Assembly (NCBI GenBank): GCA_022113835.1 | Contig: JAILWY010000013.1 | Location: forward strand, 186,001-250,000 | DNA length: 64,000 nucleotides | Direction of reading: 5' to 3' | From: Atopsyche davidsoni | Taxonomy: Eukaryota > Arthropoda > Insecta > Trichoptera > Hydrobiosidae | Part shown: piece by piece, positions 1-12,951 of the stretch | Layout of the letters: the number at the start of each line of letters is the position of its first letter | Position numbering within the stretch: position 1 is the stretch's first letter | Notes under the pieces: generated by a model | What the model was told of the DNA's origin: nothing | What the model saw: only the letters and a program-made list of their open reading frames with translations | Databases searched by the model: none | Made by a program: the position numbers and the translations under genes

Positions 1-132
1 TTCACTAAACACAGGTTAATTCACGAATATCGAGTATGTAAATGTATGTACATTACTTTCTAACGAATAAGAGCCGAAAGAACAACGTGAAGTGCGTTTG
101 GAGTCAAATCGGAAATACAATTCGAGCTTTAA

Positions 133-779
133 AATGATCTGACAGCTAGAGTTTTCAAACAAAAACTAACGAAACTCATGAAATTCATAATTAAAAATCG
201 TATTTTCGGCGGAGTGCAATGCTGGATGTATTCGATTGAATGGCAAAAACGGGGTTTACCGCACGCTCATATTCTAATTTGGTCGAAAGAAAAAATTGTT
301 CCAACTCAAATCGATAGTTTTATATCTGCTGAGCTACTGAATCAACAAGAAGATCCGATACTTTTTGACGTTGTCTGCAAAAACGTGATTCAAGGCCCAT
401 GAGGAGCATTTCATATGAATTCGCCTCGAAAAATGAAATTGCACCAGCTGTAGCATCGTCTGGAATCGCGTCAACGTTACTCGAAGGTTGGCGTACAGCG
501 CATTCAGCTCTTAAGCGTCCATTAAATGTAAACCATACCGAAACACCAACATGTAACATCGGTAAAAATTCTGGCATGGCTATAAAAACAAGCTCACTTA
601 TTGTATGGAATGAATGCACTATGGCGCATAAGAAATCTCTTAAAGCTCTTGACCGTACTCTCAAAGATATCAGAGAAAATAAAAAAGTTAATAAATAAAC
701 AAAATTTCCTTGTTTTCAAACGAATAAAAAAAATGTATTCCTTTTTGTAGCGTAGTAGCACACGCCGGGTATCCGCTAG
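133..779 (+). pseudogene. Helitron remnant (group B): Rep fragment fused to helicase fragment
   Basis: This is a deleted rolling-circle transposon. The first part (about 133-400) reads as the Helitron Rep domain: a [11 protein letters not shown] block, then [19 protein letters not shown], which holds the HUH-type histidines (HAH), then a stretch matching the usual ISAE-DP-LF-VV-KN-GP block. A stop at 400-402 and a frame change follow. From about 435 the reading jumps to the PIF1-like helicase part (AVASSGIASTLLEGWRTAHS, then SLIVWNECTMAHKK and LDRTLKDI). The middle of the protein is missing, so the copy is a deletion derivative. The usual WDECT Walker B box reads WNECT. The 3' end is CCGGGTATCCGCTAG at 765-779, followed by T, as expected for a Helitron CTRR end with A/T target. 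The 5' end is not seen. The family is certain; the element is not autonomous. Confidence 0.88.
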
Positions 780-2538
780 TTAAATAGAATTGTTTTAAAT
801 GAACGTCAGTTTTTTTTATGCCACATCTGAAATTAAATATCTCCAAGTTGGTGGTCAATATTGCTTCATCGTCGAGTTTTAGTTTAAATAAAATAGATTT
901 GTGCGATTCGATTTCTAATAATAAAGCACCCGATTAAAGGTTCAAACTTATGTGGTTTTATCGAAGCTTTGAGACTGCATTACCTATGAATTTTATTTAA
1001 TCGATTTTATAAATAAATGTCTCCCTAGATTTGGGAAGCATTTAAAATAAAAATTCGGGTAAGGCGAACCCTTATCCCGATAAATATTCAAGATTAATGT
1101 TTTTTCTGCATTTGGGAGCCATAATTTGAAGGTTTTTTTCTCTATATCCAAAATGAGACAGAAATACGCGTGGGCTATTTTTAGTGTGCGGAAGCTGAAC
1201 GCAATCAATATCACGGAAACAGGTGGACGAGGCGTCCACGGACAGCCGGAGCCTTCCTGGCGGCTGCACTCGGAGACTCGACGACACCTTGCGCAGGACA
1301 GGTATTGTTTATTCAGTCAAAGCACACAATATAATCAATAACGCACTGTTAATATTGTGAGTTTATTATTTTAAATAGTTTGACTTCAAATGCAGTTAGA
1401 AAAATGGCGTTTTATCAACACCACTTCGTTTACACTGCTCCTATCCCAGTTTGGTCTTTCGGAAGTCTCGCGGCTGCCGGCTGATGCGCTTGCAGCTGTG
1501 TTGAAACCTTCATGCGATGCTCCACCTATATTATTATTTCAATATTCAAGTAATCATAAATCTTCGTATATTATTGCTGTCAAATACATTTCATTTTTGT
1601 TTTTTTATACAAAATGTTCAAATTTTCGGTCATGCGTCAAATCAAAACACACTCGTACACCCGTGGGTGAAATAATATACTGTGATGTTTGATTTGATAT
1701 AATTCAGATCCTTTGATTCTTTCAAACGGATGTACTGCATAAAAGCCAAATAAATATATACATATTTTAGAATATTTATATTTTCAGATTAAAAATTCAA
1801 TATTTTTGACAGAGAGTACTTGGTGGAATTCCATTTTAATATTTTTGGCATTATGGCATTATCAAACACTCTGTTTGATAGTGCCAACGTGAAAGGTTGG
1901 CGAAACCGGTCACAAATAAAAACGAAAATGTGGAAAATCACTCAAGTATTTTATTCAAAAATATTTTCAGATTATTCAATAACAGAAAGTAACCACGCAG
2001 ATCTGGTTAACGAAGTGCAGTCATCCAATCACTGGACGACTCATTATCCGCAAACTCATCTTGTTTCGATTCGTATTATTCAGATGAAACTGCACCGGTA
2101 CATTAATCGCCGACGTGCTTAGACTCCCGGCGGCGCCGCGACCCGCCCCGCTCATTGTACGTTTCGGATTAGACTCCGCAATTAACTAACAGGCGGAAAT
2201 TGGCCACACGGCCCACAGTATTCGGATAGTTCCTGCGATCTTTGCTACCGCAGAGCGTGAGTGGAGTCCCCCGAGAGCCACCCTGGACACTCCGCACCCC
2301 CTGGATCCGCAAGATTCCACAGCGCGAAAGCTGCAGAATAAAATATAAACCAGATTGCGGAGAGGCAACGGACAAGTGGCTTATTATCATTACGAGGACG
2401 CCAGTCCTGGTTCGCGAGGCTGGCGACGTCTTGTCGCAAGGCAGCCCCGGGAACTGAACAACCTGGCTATGTGGGATCAGTGCTCACTACACTTAAATAC
2501 TCAATCTTAATGAAAATGTAAGAATTCTAGATGAATAA
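780..2538. other. Non-coding stretch between two Helitron remnants
   Basis: No supported gene. Short open frames of 60-100 codons are scattered on both strands without recognisable motifs. The stretch holds one copy of a dispersed repeat (1800-1975, listed separately) and a more GC-rich block at about 2120-2460 of unknown nature. Confidence 0.6.
1800..1975 (+). repeat. Dispersed repeat copy 1, with fold-back junction
   Basis: About 100 bp from 1872 match 37295-37400 almost base for base (core GGTTGGCGAAACCGGTCAC) and 15468-15560 more loosely. The core contains a GCCAAC/GTTGGC hairpin. Just before it, 1854-1868 and 1872-1886 form a 15-bp inverted repeat with one mismatch and a 3-nt spacer, as if two copies met head to head. 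The segment 1805-1845 also resembles 60150-60190 (shared TACTTGGTG and AATTCCATTTTA). I do not recognise the family. A SINE, a LINE 3' end or a MITE are all possible. Confidence 0.65.
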
Positions 2539-3337
2539 TCTACTATAATAATAGCCATTGTGTGTGGGTGTGTGTGTGTATGTTTTATTTTTTGCTTCTC
2601 TATAGAATATCTTAAAAGATACAACGCTGATTTTTTGCACGTAAGTTTAGTGAATTTTTTCGCAGCTATGTGCCGAATTTCAAGACGATAGAATAATATT
2701 TTTATTTATAAACTATAAAATATGCTTTAGCGAGTTTCAATATGTACGAATTATATGATTCTGTTCTTCACCGCGAGAATTTAGAACTTTTACAAAAAAA
2801 ACAAATTTTGGATGCTTCTAAGAAATTTTCAGTTTGTCAGTTTGACACAAATGCCATCTCTATTTTTTTTATCGAAATTGCATTAGAAATTATTAATCAC
2901 ATCATTAATAATTCAAAATAACACCGTCTACGCACAGAAAACGTAATTAAAAAAGAATTGCACAATTGAACGTGATAAAGACTGCATCAAATAAATAAAA
3001 GTGCAGTGAAAAGTGATGTGTTGTTTGTGACACGAAATGTGACATAAATGTCAAGCAATGAGTTGGAAGGAAAACGTGAGCAGCGTCTTCTTAAAATTCG
3101 AGTACGCGCATCGACCTCAAGATAAAAAGAAACTGATGCACAGCGAATGCTGCGTTTTTCTTCGGATTAATTAGTGTGACCTGTCGATTCTGCAATGCTT
3201 TACATTATCAAGCAGAAAACCCATCAGATGGAAAGTTCAACGATTACTTTCACAAAAGTAAAGTGAAACTACCAGCAAGGCCTATTTCCCCAGTATATTT
3301 AAAGGATATTTATAATGGAAATTTCAAGAGAAAAATA
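2539..3337 (+). mobile_element. Helitron group A, copy 1 (3' truncated)
   Basis: It starts with TCTACTATAATAATAG at 2539, preceded by A, and runs nearly collinear with 26769-28160 apart from small indels and the insert present only in the other copy. The right part (about 3178-3337) encodes the start of the conserved Helitron N-terminal block ([29 protein letters not shown]). Identity with the longer copy stops at about 3337, inside the FKRKI coding stretch, so the 3' hairpin and CTAG end are absent. The truncation point coincides with an inverted repeat (3301-3352). Confidence 0.85.
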
Positions 3338-3352
3338 TTATAAATATCCTTT
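3301..3352. repeat. 16-bp perfect inverted repeat at the Helitron truncation point
   Basis: AAAGGATATTTATAAT (3301-3316) is perfectly complementary to 3337-3352, with a 20-nt loop. The left arm is ordinary Helitron sequence that also occurs in the other copy. The right arm is not found at the matching place there, so it looks like a fold-back copy made when this element was truncated. Confidence 0.85.
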
Positions 3353-4768
3353 ATAAATAATTTTATTTATTTATTTTTTATTAAAGAATGAAATCAAATC
3401 AAAAATGAAGTATACTTATTATTTATAAATATACATATATATATACCGAGAAACTGCCAGAATCTAAAAAACCGTAAAATATATATTTAGAAAATGCATT
3501 CAATTCGTATTGAAAATATGGTATATGTATGATGTATGCATGCAATACAAAAGGCCTCGTTCCCCAACGCGGTGATTCGCTCGCGGAGGGCGGCCGAGCG
3601 GCGAGCGACGTCCGCCGGGCGAGCTCACTCGAAAACCCTAAAAAAATAAATGCGACTAAATTCCGAAACAAACTTATTTACATTTACAGCACTAATTTAT
3701 TTCGATCCCTGACCGATCTTTTAATCTCCGCGGCCCGCAATAAACCCTGGGGCGTGACGCCGCGGGAAGTTCGGATTAATTCGCAATTACAGGCGGAGGG
3801 ACGGCCGCGGGTTTTTTCGCAAACAAATTCGCATCGCCAGGGGAGCAGTACCGAGGCCTCCTAATTAAGGGCCGGACCCTCCACCGCACTGTACCCGCCG
3901 GCCGCCGCGCGCGCCTTGTAAATAAGGATACTTTAAATTAACGGAAAAATAGCCCCACCGCGCCCGGAAAATATATTTTCGGAGACTATTTTAAACAGTC
4001 CGCTGCCGTGAAGTAAGGCTGCCGTGAGTTTGCTGCTTTCCTTTGTGCTCATATTTAGATGTGCTTTGCGGCCATTTAATGAGAATACGAGTGACCGTTA
4101 TTTTACCCAACGCTTTTTTATCTATTATATATATGAGGGACAAGGCATATGATTGGTGGAGATCCATTTTTTTATTAATGATATGGGTAACTTTTTATAC
4201 TTCTTCACTTTGAGTTTATTATAGTTTAAGAATGACTAGTTTCGACCAACAGACTTGATGCATCTTGAAGCAAAGTGAAGTGCAAAGTGAAGAAAGTTTA
4301 AAAAGGTACCCATATCATTAAATAGTTTCTCTACGCACAATATGTAGCTGGATTTCGACAAATAACAGAAAAGCATTGTAAGAAGGCTAATAATACAACT
4401 TCTCAATGGTAATATGGAAACATTTACAATGTTCAGTTTTAACTGCAAGTAGGTGGTTTCTGAGTGACACTGCGGATGGTTTTTTCTGGATTACGTGCTG
4501 AAAAGAAAATATTCGGTCAACACAAAGGAAGAAGATAGAGTAGGGCTGCAACGTAAAGGCTACGACAAGGACGGGGGTTGCTGATAGCAGACATGCTGTA
4601 AAAACGTCAAGGTCCCCAAAAAAGATAACACCATCGATGGGGAAGAAATCTTTTAAGAAGCTGTCAGGCACGAAAAATTTTATGTTTTTGTAAAATAATC
4701 TCATTTATTTTTATAAGTTTAATAATAATGATTAATAATATGAGAATTGAATTTTAATACCACGATAT
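3353..4768. other. Non-coding stretch with a strong hairpin
   Basis: No supported gene. A GC-rich patch at about 3545-3915 gives short open frames without recognisable domains. The only clear structure is the long hairpin at 4176-4320. Confidence 0.55.
4176..4320. repeat. Long hairpin, 37/38-nt arms
   Basis: The arm 4176-4212 pairs with 4283-4320 with two mismatches and one single-base bulge; the outer part TAATGATATGGGTA is perfect. The 70-nt loop includes a short direct repeat of AAGTGAAGTGCAAAGTGAAG type at its right edge. The structure could be a small fold-back MITE or a transcribed hairpin RNA. No target-site duplication is obvious. Confidence 0.8.
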
Positions 4769-4876
<108 letters not shown>

Positions 4877-5169
4877 TACATATACAACTATCTCCCGATC
4901 TACACTAAAGAAAGGTTTCTTATAAAACATTGAAATAACGGACTATTCATAAAATATATATAGGTATTTATGTAATTCATTTTAAGATGATTACTCAATT
5001 TAGCCCTAATTCAAGACCTTCACGGATTACTTTTACTGTGAACGGAACCGGTTATGACTTCTCTTCGGCAGGATCAATGTCACGATCATTTTTAAGCGTG
5101 CCTCCGCACGCTTGGACTTCATCTGCGTTAGAAAGACAGTCTCTCTAGAATAAATGGAATTCAGAATAG

Positions 5170-5200
<31 letters not shown>

Positions 5201-7691
5201 TTTATATATGTATCAACTATGCGAATACTTTAAATTTTGAATATCGTTGAGTATCGCTTGAATAGCGGGGTGCAGGGTCAGTGAAGTTGCTAAGCGTGTT
5301 CGTAGTTGGAGACTGCGAAATCATTTGTAAGTTCCAAGCCACTTGGGAAATTAGGCTGAGCATTTGAGATGGATTGTTGTACGCCTCTGCATTATTTTAT
5401 TGAAGATTAAAACGATTCGTTTGCGTCTCGCGGAGGACGCGCGGCCACGCCGACTGCGCCGCGCCGGACTCGCCTCGCGCTCCTCGCTCCTTGCAGTGGT
5501 GATATGGATGTTTTCATCTTTATGTAATGCGCTCATAAATATAATCAATGTTATGGAAAACGTAGCTTTAATACAATCTTTTGTTTGTTATTTTTACATA
5601 AATATGTGATTTTCTAGGTTTTTTTTATAAAGCAAACGAAAATAATATCAAGTGCTTGACTTCAATCAATTAAATCAATTAATTAATTATTTTTTCGATA
5701 TTAAAATTTTTACTCTAATATTTAAAAAAATTATAAATTTATGAAATAAGAATCATTAAACATTTCTGACATAAAAATGTTAGGAGGCTTATACTAACAA
5801 CAGCATATTAAATGTCAATTTGAATTGTTTCGTGGGCGAAAGTCATGTTTTTATCAAAAATTATAAAATAAAAGTATTATTTTGTGTTGTATCCTCAATA
5901 TGGACGTAAATATTTTCCATTTGTAGTCATTTCGATTTTGATATCTAATAAAATAAATTCAATTTAGAAAAAGACGACTACAATAGAAACTTTGATTTTA
6001 AATAATTGAAAATTGACCTCAACCCGGAAATATCCGTCAGAAGGCCAGCGCCGCACGACTCGCCGACCGGGGATTTGCATTGCAGCTTTTTATCAAAAAC
6101 TTCCTAAGTTATGTCGAAGAACTTCCGCCTCGAAATTTATTATTGCGTCAGACATCTTCCCCTTACTACTTTTTTTTCATTTTTTTCCAGCAACGCTGTC
6201 GAAAAACGTTATACCGGCGCAAGAGGGAAAAATATCGCACAATAATTTTTTTTAAATATTAGAAAAATTAGACATTGAAAATACGCACTGACAATTCAAA
6301 TGACAAAAGGCATCCGGGGCGCTCGTCTCGGCCGCCACGGTTCCTCGCTCGCGCTGACTATCCCCTCCTCGCCGCCCCGCCCCTCCCAGGAGTGCACGAA
6401 ATTAAATTAAAAATCATTTCCTAGGGTGAGTTCCGAAAAATTATTATTGTTTTGAGTCCACAAAAACTAATGGAAAACCAACTCTATTATATCCAAATAA
6501 ATTGACTTAAGGAAGACAACGATTCCATCATTTTTCATATTAACATTATTTTTGAGAAACCGGAACAAACAGTCCAGCCGGGCGCCGCACGCACCGCACT
6601 CGCGGCCACAACCGTCTGCGTCGCCAGATTTACGTCGGATGCCGCCTGGCCTGATGGGTTCGATTCCTTTCATGATCTAGATCACCTCGGCAGCACGGGG
6701 AGAGGAGAAGCGGCGTCTCGACGCCTCGGGGCCTTGGCGCCTCGGCGACTCGGCCGGAGGACTCGAACTCGGGCGACTCCGCGCAGCCTCGGGCGGGCGC
6801 TTCTCCGGGCCCAGCCGATCATCACGTAACGACGGTGGAAAACTGAAAAGTAGATTCCCGGCCCGCGGGGCGCTGAGCCGCTGAGTGCCGGGAGCTCCAC
6901 CGCCTCGGACGTCCGGGACGGGGGGAGTCCCCCGAACGGCGCTTCCCGGAAATGAGTCCATCGAGTAATAATAAAACGGCACAACGAGGTTCAAACGGGA
7001 CGCCTCATAAATTTAACAGCGACCTTATTTTATTTTAAGGTATCCTCGAATGTCGCCGGACTGTTCTGGAATTATATTTAGTTAAATATGTTTGTAAGAT
7101 TTTATAAAATACTCGTAGAATATCAAAAATGACAATAATTAACCTTTGTATCGGGGAGCAGGGCTGTAGCGTCTTCCAGGTAATTGAACGAAACATTATA
7201 AAACTGGAGCAGTATTAAAAATAAAACCTTTAAAGGATTTTTTCCCGAAAGAGGAATTTCTGTGCCAAGCGCTGGTCGTTTTTCGATGTTTAAATAAATT
7301 TCCATTACCTTAGGGGAAAAGAGCTGTAAAGGTGTAGTACGTTTTTTGAATTTCGTAAAAGTAAATATTCAGGTTTACCAACACACTTTATATTATTTAT
7401 TCCGAATATATTTTTTAATCCCGTCGCTCGCGGGAGGACGAGCTTCTCCGGACCACCGTGGTTCTTCAGATATAAACCGGGAATCCATTTTGAATATTGA
7501 TGCTGCGGGACTACCAGCACACGTTTCATTTATTCCAAATTTATTTTCATTTGATGAATCATATTTCTTTTTAAATTATTATAAGTGCTATCCTGGTAAT
7601 CCTGACCGAGCATCCTTAATCATAACTTACATTTTGCTTTCTTTGACTGAATATATATATATATATTTATATAAACTATATATATTAAATA

Positions 7692-7770
7692 CAGTAAAAC
7701 CTCGATAAAACGGACCAATTTGGGGGAGGGCTTCGTTAAAGCCGAAAGTCCGTTATAGAAAAATAGGTTT
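7692..7770 (+). mobile_element. Single terminal fragment of a pogo/Tigger-like element
   Basis: CAGTAAAACCTCGATAAAAC directly follows a TA dinucleotide (7690-7691). It resembles the terminal repeats of pogo/Tigger elements (CAGT..AACCTCGAT.. followed by a further 'cgtta' motif, here about 7732-7760). I could not find the opposite end or any transposase, so this is a solo end or a decayed MITE. Confidence 0.4.
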
Positions 7771-8437
7771 AAAATAAATAGAAAAACTTTTTTTTGAAAA
7801 TACACTGCATTTAGATATAAATAAAAAATACCAAACATAAACAAAATTCTATTTAATTGTCTTCGGACACTGGTCGTAAAGTGCCTCGCGCTTGCCCGCG
7901 CCTCGCCTCGCGCCTGCTCGGGCCTCACCTCGCGCCTGCCGTCGCGCGCCGCTGGTCAAATAATGCCTCTTAAGTGGCAGCCCCAGACACAACCGAACCA
8001 AATCGGATAGCGATGCGCGTGCGTACTGTACACCTCATTGTTTACGAAAGCTTGCGTGAATTTTGATAAACACATAATGAGATTTTATAAAAAGATATCG
8101 TACACGGCACACAGTGGAATCACACTGTCTTTGTACTCTCGCGGGTGTCGCCCGCTGTGTTCGACTATAATTATGATTCCGTGCGAGACGTGCTTTGTTC
8201 TGCTCGTTATCTGGCACTTTGTAGCCGATAAGTTTATATTCCCATATATTACGTATTTATTACCTATTTACCTCATATTCTAATACAAATCTGAAATTCA
8301 AAAGATTGTTAATAGAGATATACTTAAGCCGCAACGTTGAAGTTAGTTTGCGATAAGTGTTTGTGCGTACCCACTGTGTGGCGCCGGCGGCTTCTCCTGG
8401 CGCACCTCGCTCGGGACATTTGCGGTCGGCGTCCCCC

Positions 8438-8535
8438 TCAGCCCCCTCCGCCCCCGCCGCCCCCTCCGCCTCGTCCGCCCCCTCCGCCCCCGCCGTCCCC
8501 CGCCACCCCCGCCGCCCCCCGCCGTCCCCGCTTAC
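8438..8535. repeat. C-rich low-complexity tract
   Basis: An irregular CCCCCTCCG / CCCCCGCCG run. It creates poly-Pro, Ser-Ala-Pro and poly-Gly open frames on both strands, none of which is likely to be a protein. Confidence 0.9.
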
Positions 8536-9769
8536 CCTCTCTATCCCTGCCGTGCCTCGCCGTGCAGCGGCCGGTACCGAAACACGCGGGGGGAGGAGGA
8601 CAACAAACTATTTCATGAAGCAACTTCACTCATAATCGAGAATATTAATTTAACTTTGATCGGGCGATTCTGACCCTTCGTACTATGATATTGTAAATTA
8701 ATTCTAATTAATGAAAAATCTATACATCCCCGGGGTCGACGAGCGCGAATGTGCGGACGGAGAGCCGCGGGCCGGCAGACGCCGGGTTTCCCATAGGTTA
8801 AAAGGCGACTTTTCATTCCTAACACGAGAACGCTCACGGAGCAAAAAGACTTTTCTTTATTACACGGGTCCGTTAATACAATTTAAATGTAATTTATGTA
8901 GAACAAACGTAATGTTCATGGAAATCTTTGTTAATTTAATATTTTCCGTTACAAAGCGCTGCTTTGTAACGTTATATTTGATACAGAATTAGCTGACAAG
9001 TGACAGCCGCTTTTCTCTGCGGCTTTGCAAAAAACAACGAAAATCTTAAAAAAGGTATGGAAAATAATACTTCTTAATAATTTATATATAATAATATTTT
9101 AGAAAAATTTTCTGAATCTTTATCCACTTTGTCCTTGAATCTAAATAATACTCGATCTTGGTACATTAACATTTTAATTGAACTCGGTGGGTAATCGAGC
9201 GACCCGCGGTCGGGAGCTCCGGCCAAGGCGGGCGACGACATCTCTATCCGAGTGCGATTGCAAAAACCAATGTTACTTACAAAAATCACCAACTCAATAG
9301 ATGTCTGCCTTCAAAGACGTTCTCGCTGAGACAGATTAATGTTTCTCAAGAGTTAACTCATTATCAGTATTTCCAAAGAGATGATATCAGATCTGCTGGA
9401 AAATAAACGGTTTATTTCATATCAGTTTTCGACTGAACAAGTATTATTATAAGAAAAAAATTGTCAGGATAGGAATTTACCGAGCTAATGAACATGCGTT
9501 TCGTAAGGAAGAGTACCACTAAAAACTTTATGGATGTAGATCAATTTCTAAATAAAATAGGCGCTAAGAATCTCACTCATCGTGGAAGTTCATAACGGGG
9601 AATCGGTAATTGTCCTCGAAGCTCCGGGCCGAGTCCGCAGTCACGCATCACCGGCGGAGCAAACAAAGAAAGCGCTCACGGAGACCGCGCGAGAAGGCGG
9701 GCGGCGGGCGGCGGGCGGCGCCCCGGGCCCGGCGCCCCCGGCCGCCCCGGCCGCCCCGCCCGCCCCGGC

Positions 9770-9890
9770 GCCCCGCCCGCCCCGCCCGCCCCGCCCGCCC
9801 CGCCCGCCCCGCCCGCCCCGCCCGCCCCGCCCGCCCCGCCCGCCCCGCCCGCCCCGCCCGCCCCGCCCGCCCCGCCCGCCCCGCCCGCCC
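9770..9890. repeat. 9-bp GC minisatellite (GCCCGCCCC)n
   Basis: About 13 near-perfect 9-bp units embedded in a wider GC-rich block (9660-9970). Because the unit is a multiple of three, it opens long PRP / ARP frames. These are compositional artefacts. Confidence 0.93.
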
Positions 9891-10833
9891 CGGCCGCCCG
9901 CCCCAGTGAGCGTCAGGCGGCCGGCCCAGCCAGACGTCCGCGCAGCTCCGCGCCCTCTCGGAGCGCGAGTGAACTTTCGGTGGTCGTTGTCGTACGGTAG
10001 GGAAAGTTTTCTTGGCAGTTTTTATTGTAGTTTTTGTTTTTATTTTAGCATATTTTATATATTTTGACTCTCTTTTCGACAGCCAGCATAAACAAGGTTT
10101 TAGTAATAAAGTTTTCCTTTATAGAGTGGAATGTATTGATTATGATAAATTGTATACTATGAGTTAAAAAGTATTTTATTGTCCGCGTCGTGAACACCGC
10201 CGTGCGTTACCCCCGTTTTAATTGTGGTAGTTTTTAGCGATGACCTAATCGATTAATTGACAATGTCCCGCTCGTTTAACGGGGGTTTCTAAATTTCTTG
10301 AGTGATGTTTTTCTAAAAACTTAATTTCACTTAGAGTAAATTGAATCTCATTATTGTTACTATCTAGTTAATTCAAACTCTCGGTTGAGATGGTTGTTTT
10401 AATTTCGTATATTATGTAAATGTAAATAGTTATTTGAAGTACATTTTAGAGTAAACACAGGTCGCAACCCCAGCCCTGCCGACCGCCGGCCGAAGCGGCG
10501 TCCCGTGACGAGGAACGTGGTCCCGCTGTTAACTCTTGTTTTTTTCTTTCTTTACAAATTATTTGTTTGTGTATTTTTTGACATAAGTTGGTTAATTAAG
10601 TATATTTAAATGGAAATTTTAAAACTGCTCCTTATCACGCAATGTGTGATTTTAATTAATCTAAATTATTTAGTAAGAGTCACAACTAGTACGATGTTTT
10701 AGGAAACACTCGCATCGTGCTAAAGCGGCTACTGAAGAATTTCACGCACACACCTTAATATATACTATATATAATATATTTATGTACATATATAATATAT
10801 ATAATAGTATATATGTACATAAATATGTATACT

Positions 10834-10944
<111 letters not shown>

Positions 10945-12951
10945 CGTGGTTTTGTGATTAAATTAAGTAGTTTACCGATAAGTATATGTATCTATATTCA
11001 TGTGTGTATGTTTATATATAATAAATTGAGGGCCGGCGATGCGGGACCCCGCGGGGGTCAGCCAGGTGGGCTCGTGTCCGATACTTTTTTCGGAGCTCTC
11101 GTTGTCTCTTCGCATCCGCGATATCGATGAAATGGAATATTCTTTCGAGGATAATCGAAAGTGATTTCTTTTCTAAAAACAGCCAGAAAAGAATGCAAAA
11201 TGCGCTGTGTCTGTCTGACGCAGCGTTAACTTTTCCCGGCCTGCAAATTTCTCGTTTGTTATGTACGAAGGAATCGAAAATACGACAACTAGCATTAGTA
11301 ATATTTCATTTTATTCAAATTATTTTTTTTTTAGATTTTTGGATAAGACGAGTCATTCGGATTTGTTGGAGGACCTCGCGGCTGCCAGCCGCCGAGCCGG
11401 GTACCCAAATAATCATAACACCAAAGCTTAACTTCGTAGTCTATTATCGACTATCGACCGCGAATTTCAAAATAATAATATTTTATTCTCTTTAATATAA
11501 TATAACTATTTACTTGTAAAGTTTTGAATGTTTAGATTTATATTATTCGATCGGTTCTGCGGCTTCGGCCGTCCTGCATCCTCGACACTGCCCTGCTCAG
11601 TATTCTTAAGAAAAATACAGGTATTATTAACCTTGCTATCGCTGTTTACTATGTTTTGTGCATCATTGAAAAATTGAGATCAGTGATATATTATGTGCGA
11701 TAGCAAATGATGTACAGAATATACAGATAATTTGTTCAGAAAGAGCTTTCGCACGGCGGTTGGCGCCCGTTCCGTGCACAGTGTAGATTCATTATTAATT
11801 ATGGTGAAATTGATTTTGACCAAACTATCCGGCAAACACGCGGTCGATAACGCATCGCCCCATTGGACTAACGGCTAATTATTATTTAAATGTAAAATAT
11901 AAAAACACTGGCGGTGTTTGTTTTTTTAGCTGTTAATTTGAAATGCTGTTGGCTACATTGAATTAAATTGTATCATAAGCATATTTCAAAGCTTCACCGC
12001 GCTACAGAAATCACGACCCGGGAGGCCGCAGAGGCGCAGAGGAGGCTTTCGGGGGAGCTGGCGGGTGGACAGGACTATTTAGAATTACGGATGGAGAATT
12101 GTAGTTTTTTTTTAAGATTATTTTTTATTTTTCGCTAAGTTTTATTGCTCATTTGAAAGCCACTTAATTATTTCATAATTTATTTTAAAGTATTTCAGTT
12201 TGGCACATTTCGTCGAAAAACGTGCGTCAACAAATTTTAAAATGAAATTTATGGCATCCATCTAAACTCCTCGTTTGCTTGTTTATAAATTGAAAAATCT
12301 CGCCCACCGAGTTCTCGCCGAGATGCGATCCGGGGTGATCCCCTCCGAGCTCCGACTATGAGGCGTCCCGGCGGGCACGCCTCGCGGGCTCTTTGAATAA
12401 TTCCATACGTTTGATATGACTTACTATGCTTAACAAATTAAAAATTACAACCCGCGAAACATAAATACAAGATAATTATACTCAAATACTACTCGGGATT
12501 TACGAATGTGAAAAATATTCGTATTAAAAAAGAATTTCAAATGCTCCGGTTATCCGTCGCCCGGGCCTCGGGCCGGGAGCTCGACAGCTCGCTCGGGCCG
12601 CTTGCCGTCCAGACGGACCGCGGCTTCGTGAGGGAGGAAGAATCGCGGCGCGCCGCGACTATACGGGACGCTCGGCGACATCGCCGAGACATCAAAACTG
12701 TTCATTGACGCCATTTAATTTAGGTACTCGGTTCAAATAATAAAATTGTTCACTAATATTACCGAGGCAAGGAAATTCACAAAGGGAATAATGAAATTTT
12801 TAGAGGTTTCTTCCATTCTCTGATATGCCCGCGCTCCTCGTCCGACACTATCGTTACGATGTAGGCGCAGGCCGCACTGGAGAGCGGCGGCCAAGTGTCA
12901 ACGCGCTGCGAGAGCGGAATAGAGCCGCAGCATCGACGAGGCCGGGCTCCG

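Noticed and set aside
7692..8035. Full pogo-like MITE ending at TACTG-TA near 8033
   Set aside because: The candidate right end does not match the left terminal sequence beyond ACTG, so only the left end is kept as a fragment.
9582..10067. 161-codon Pro/Arg-rich open frame
   Set aside because: It follows the 9-bp GC minisatellite and is mirrored by an equally open ARP frame. It is compositional, not coding.
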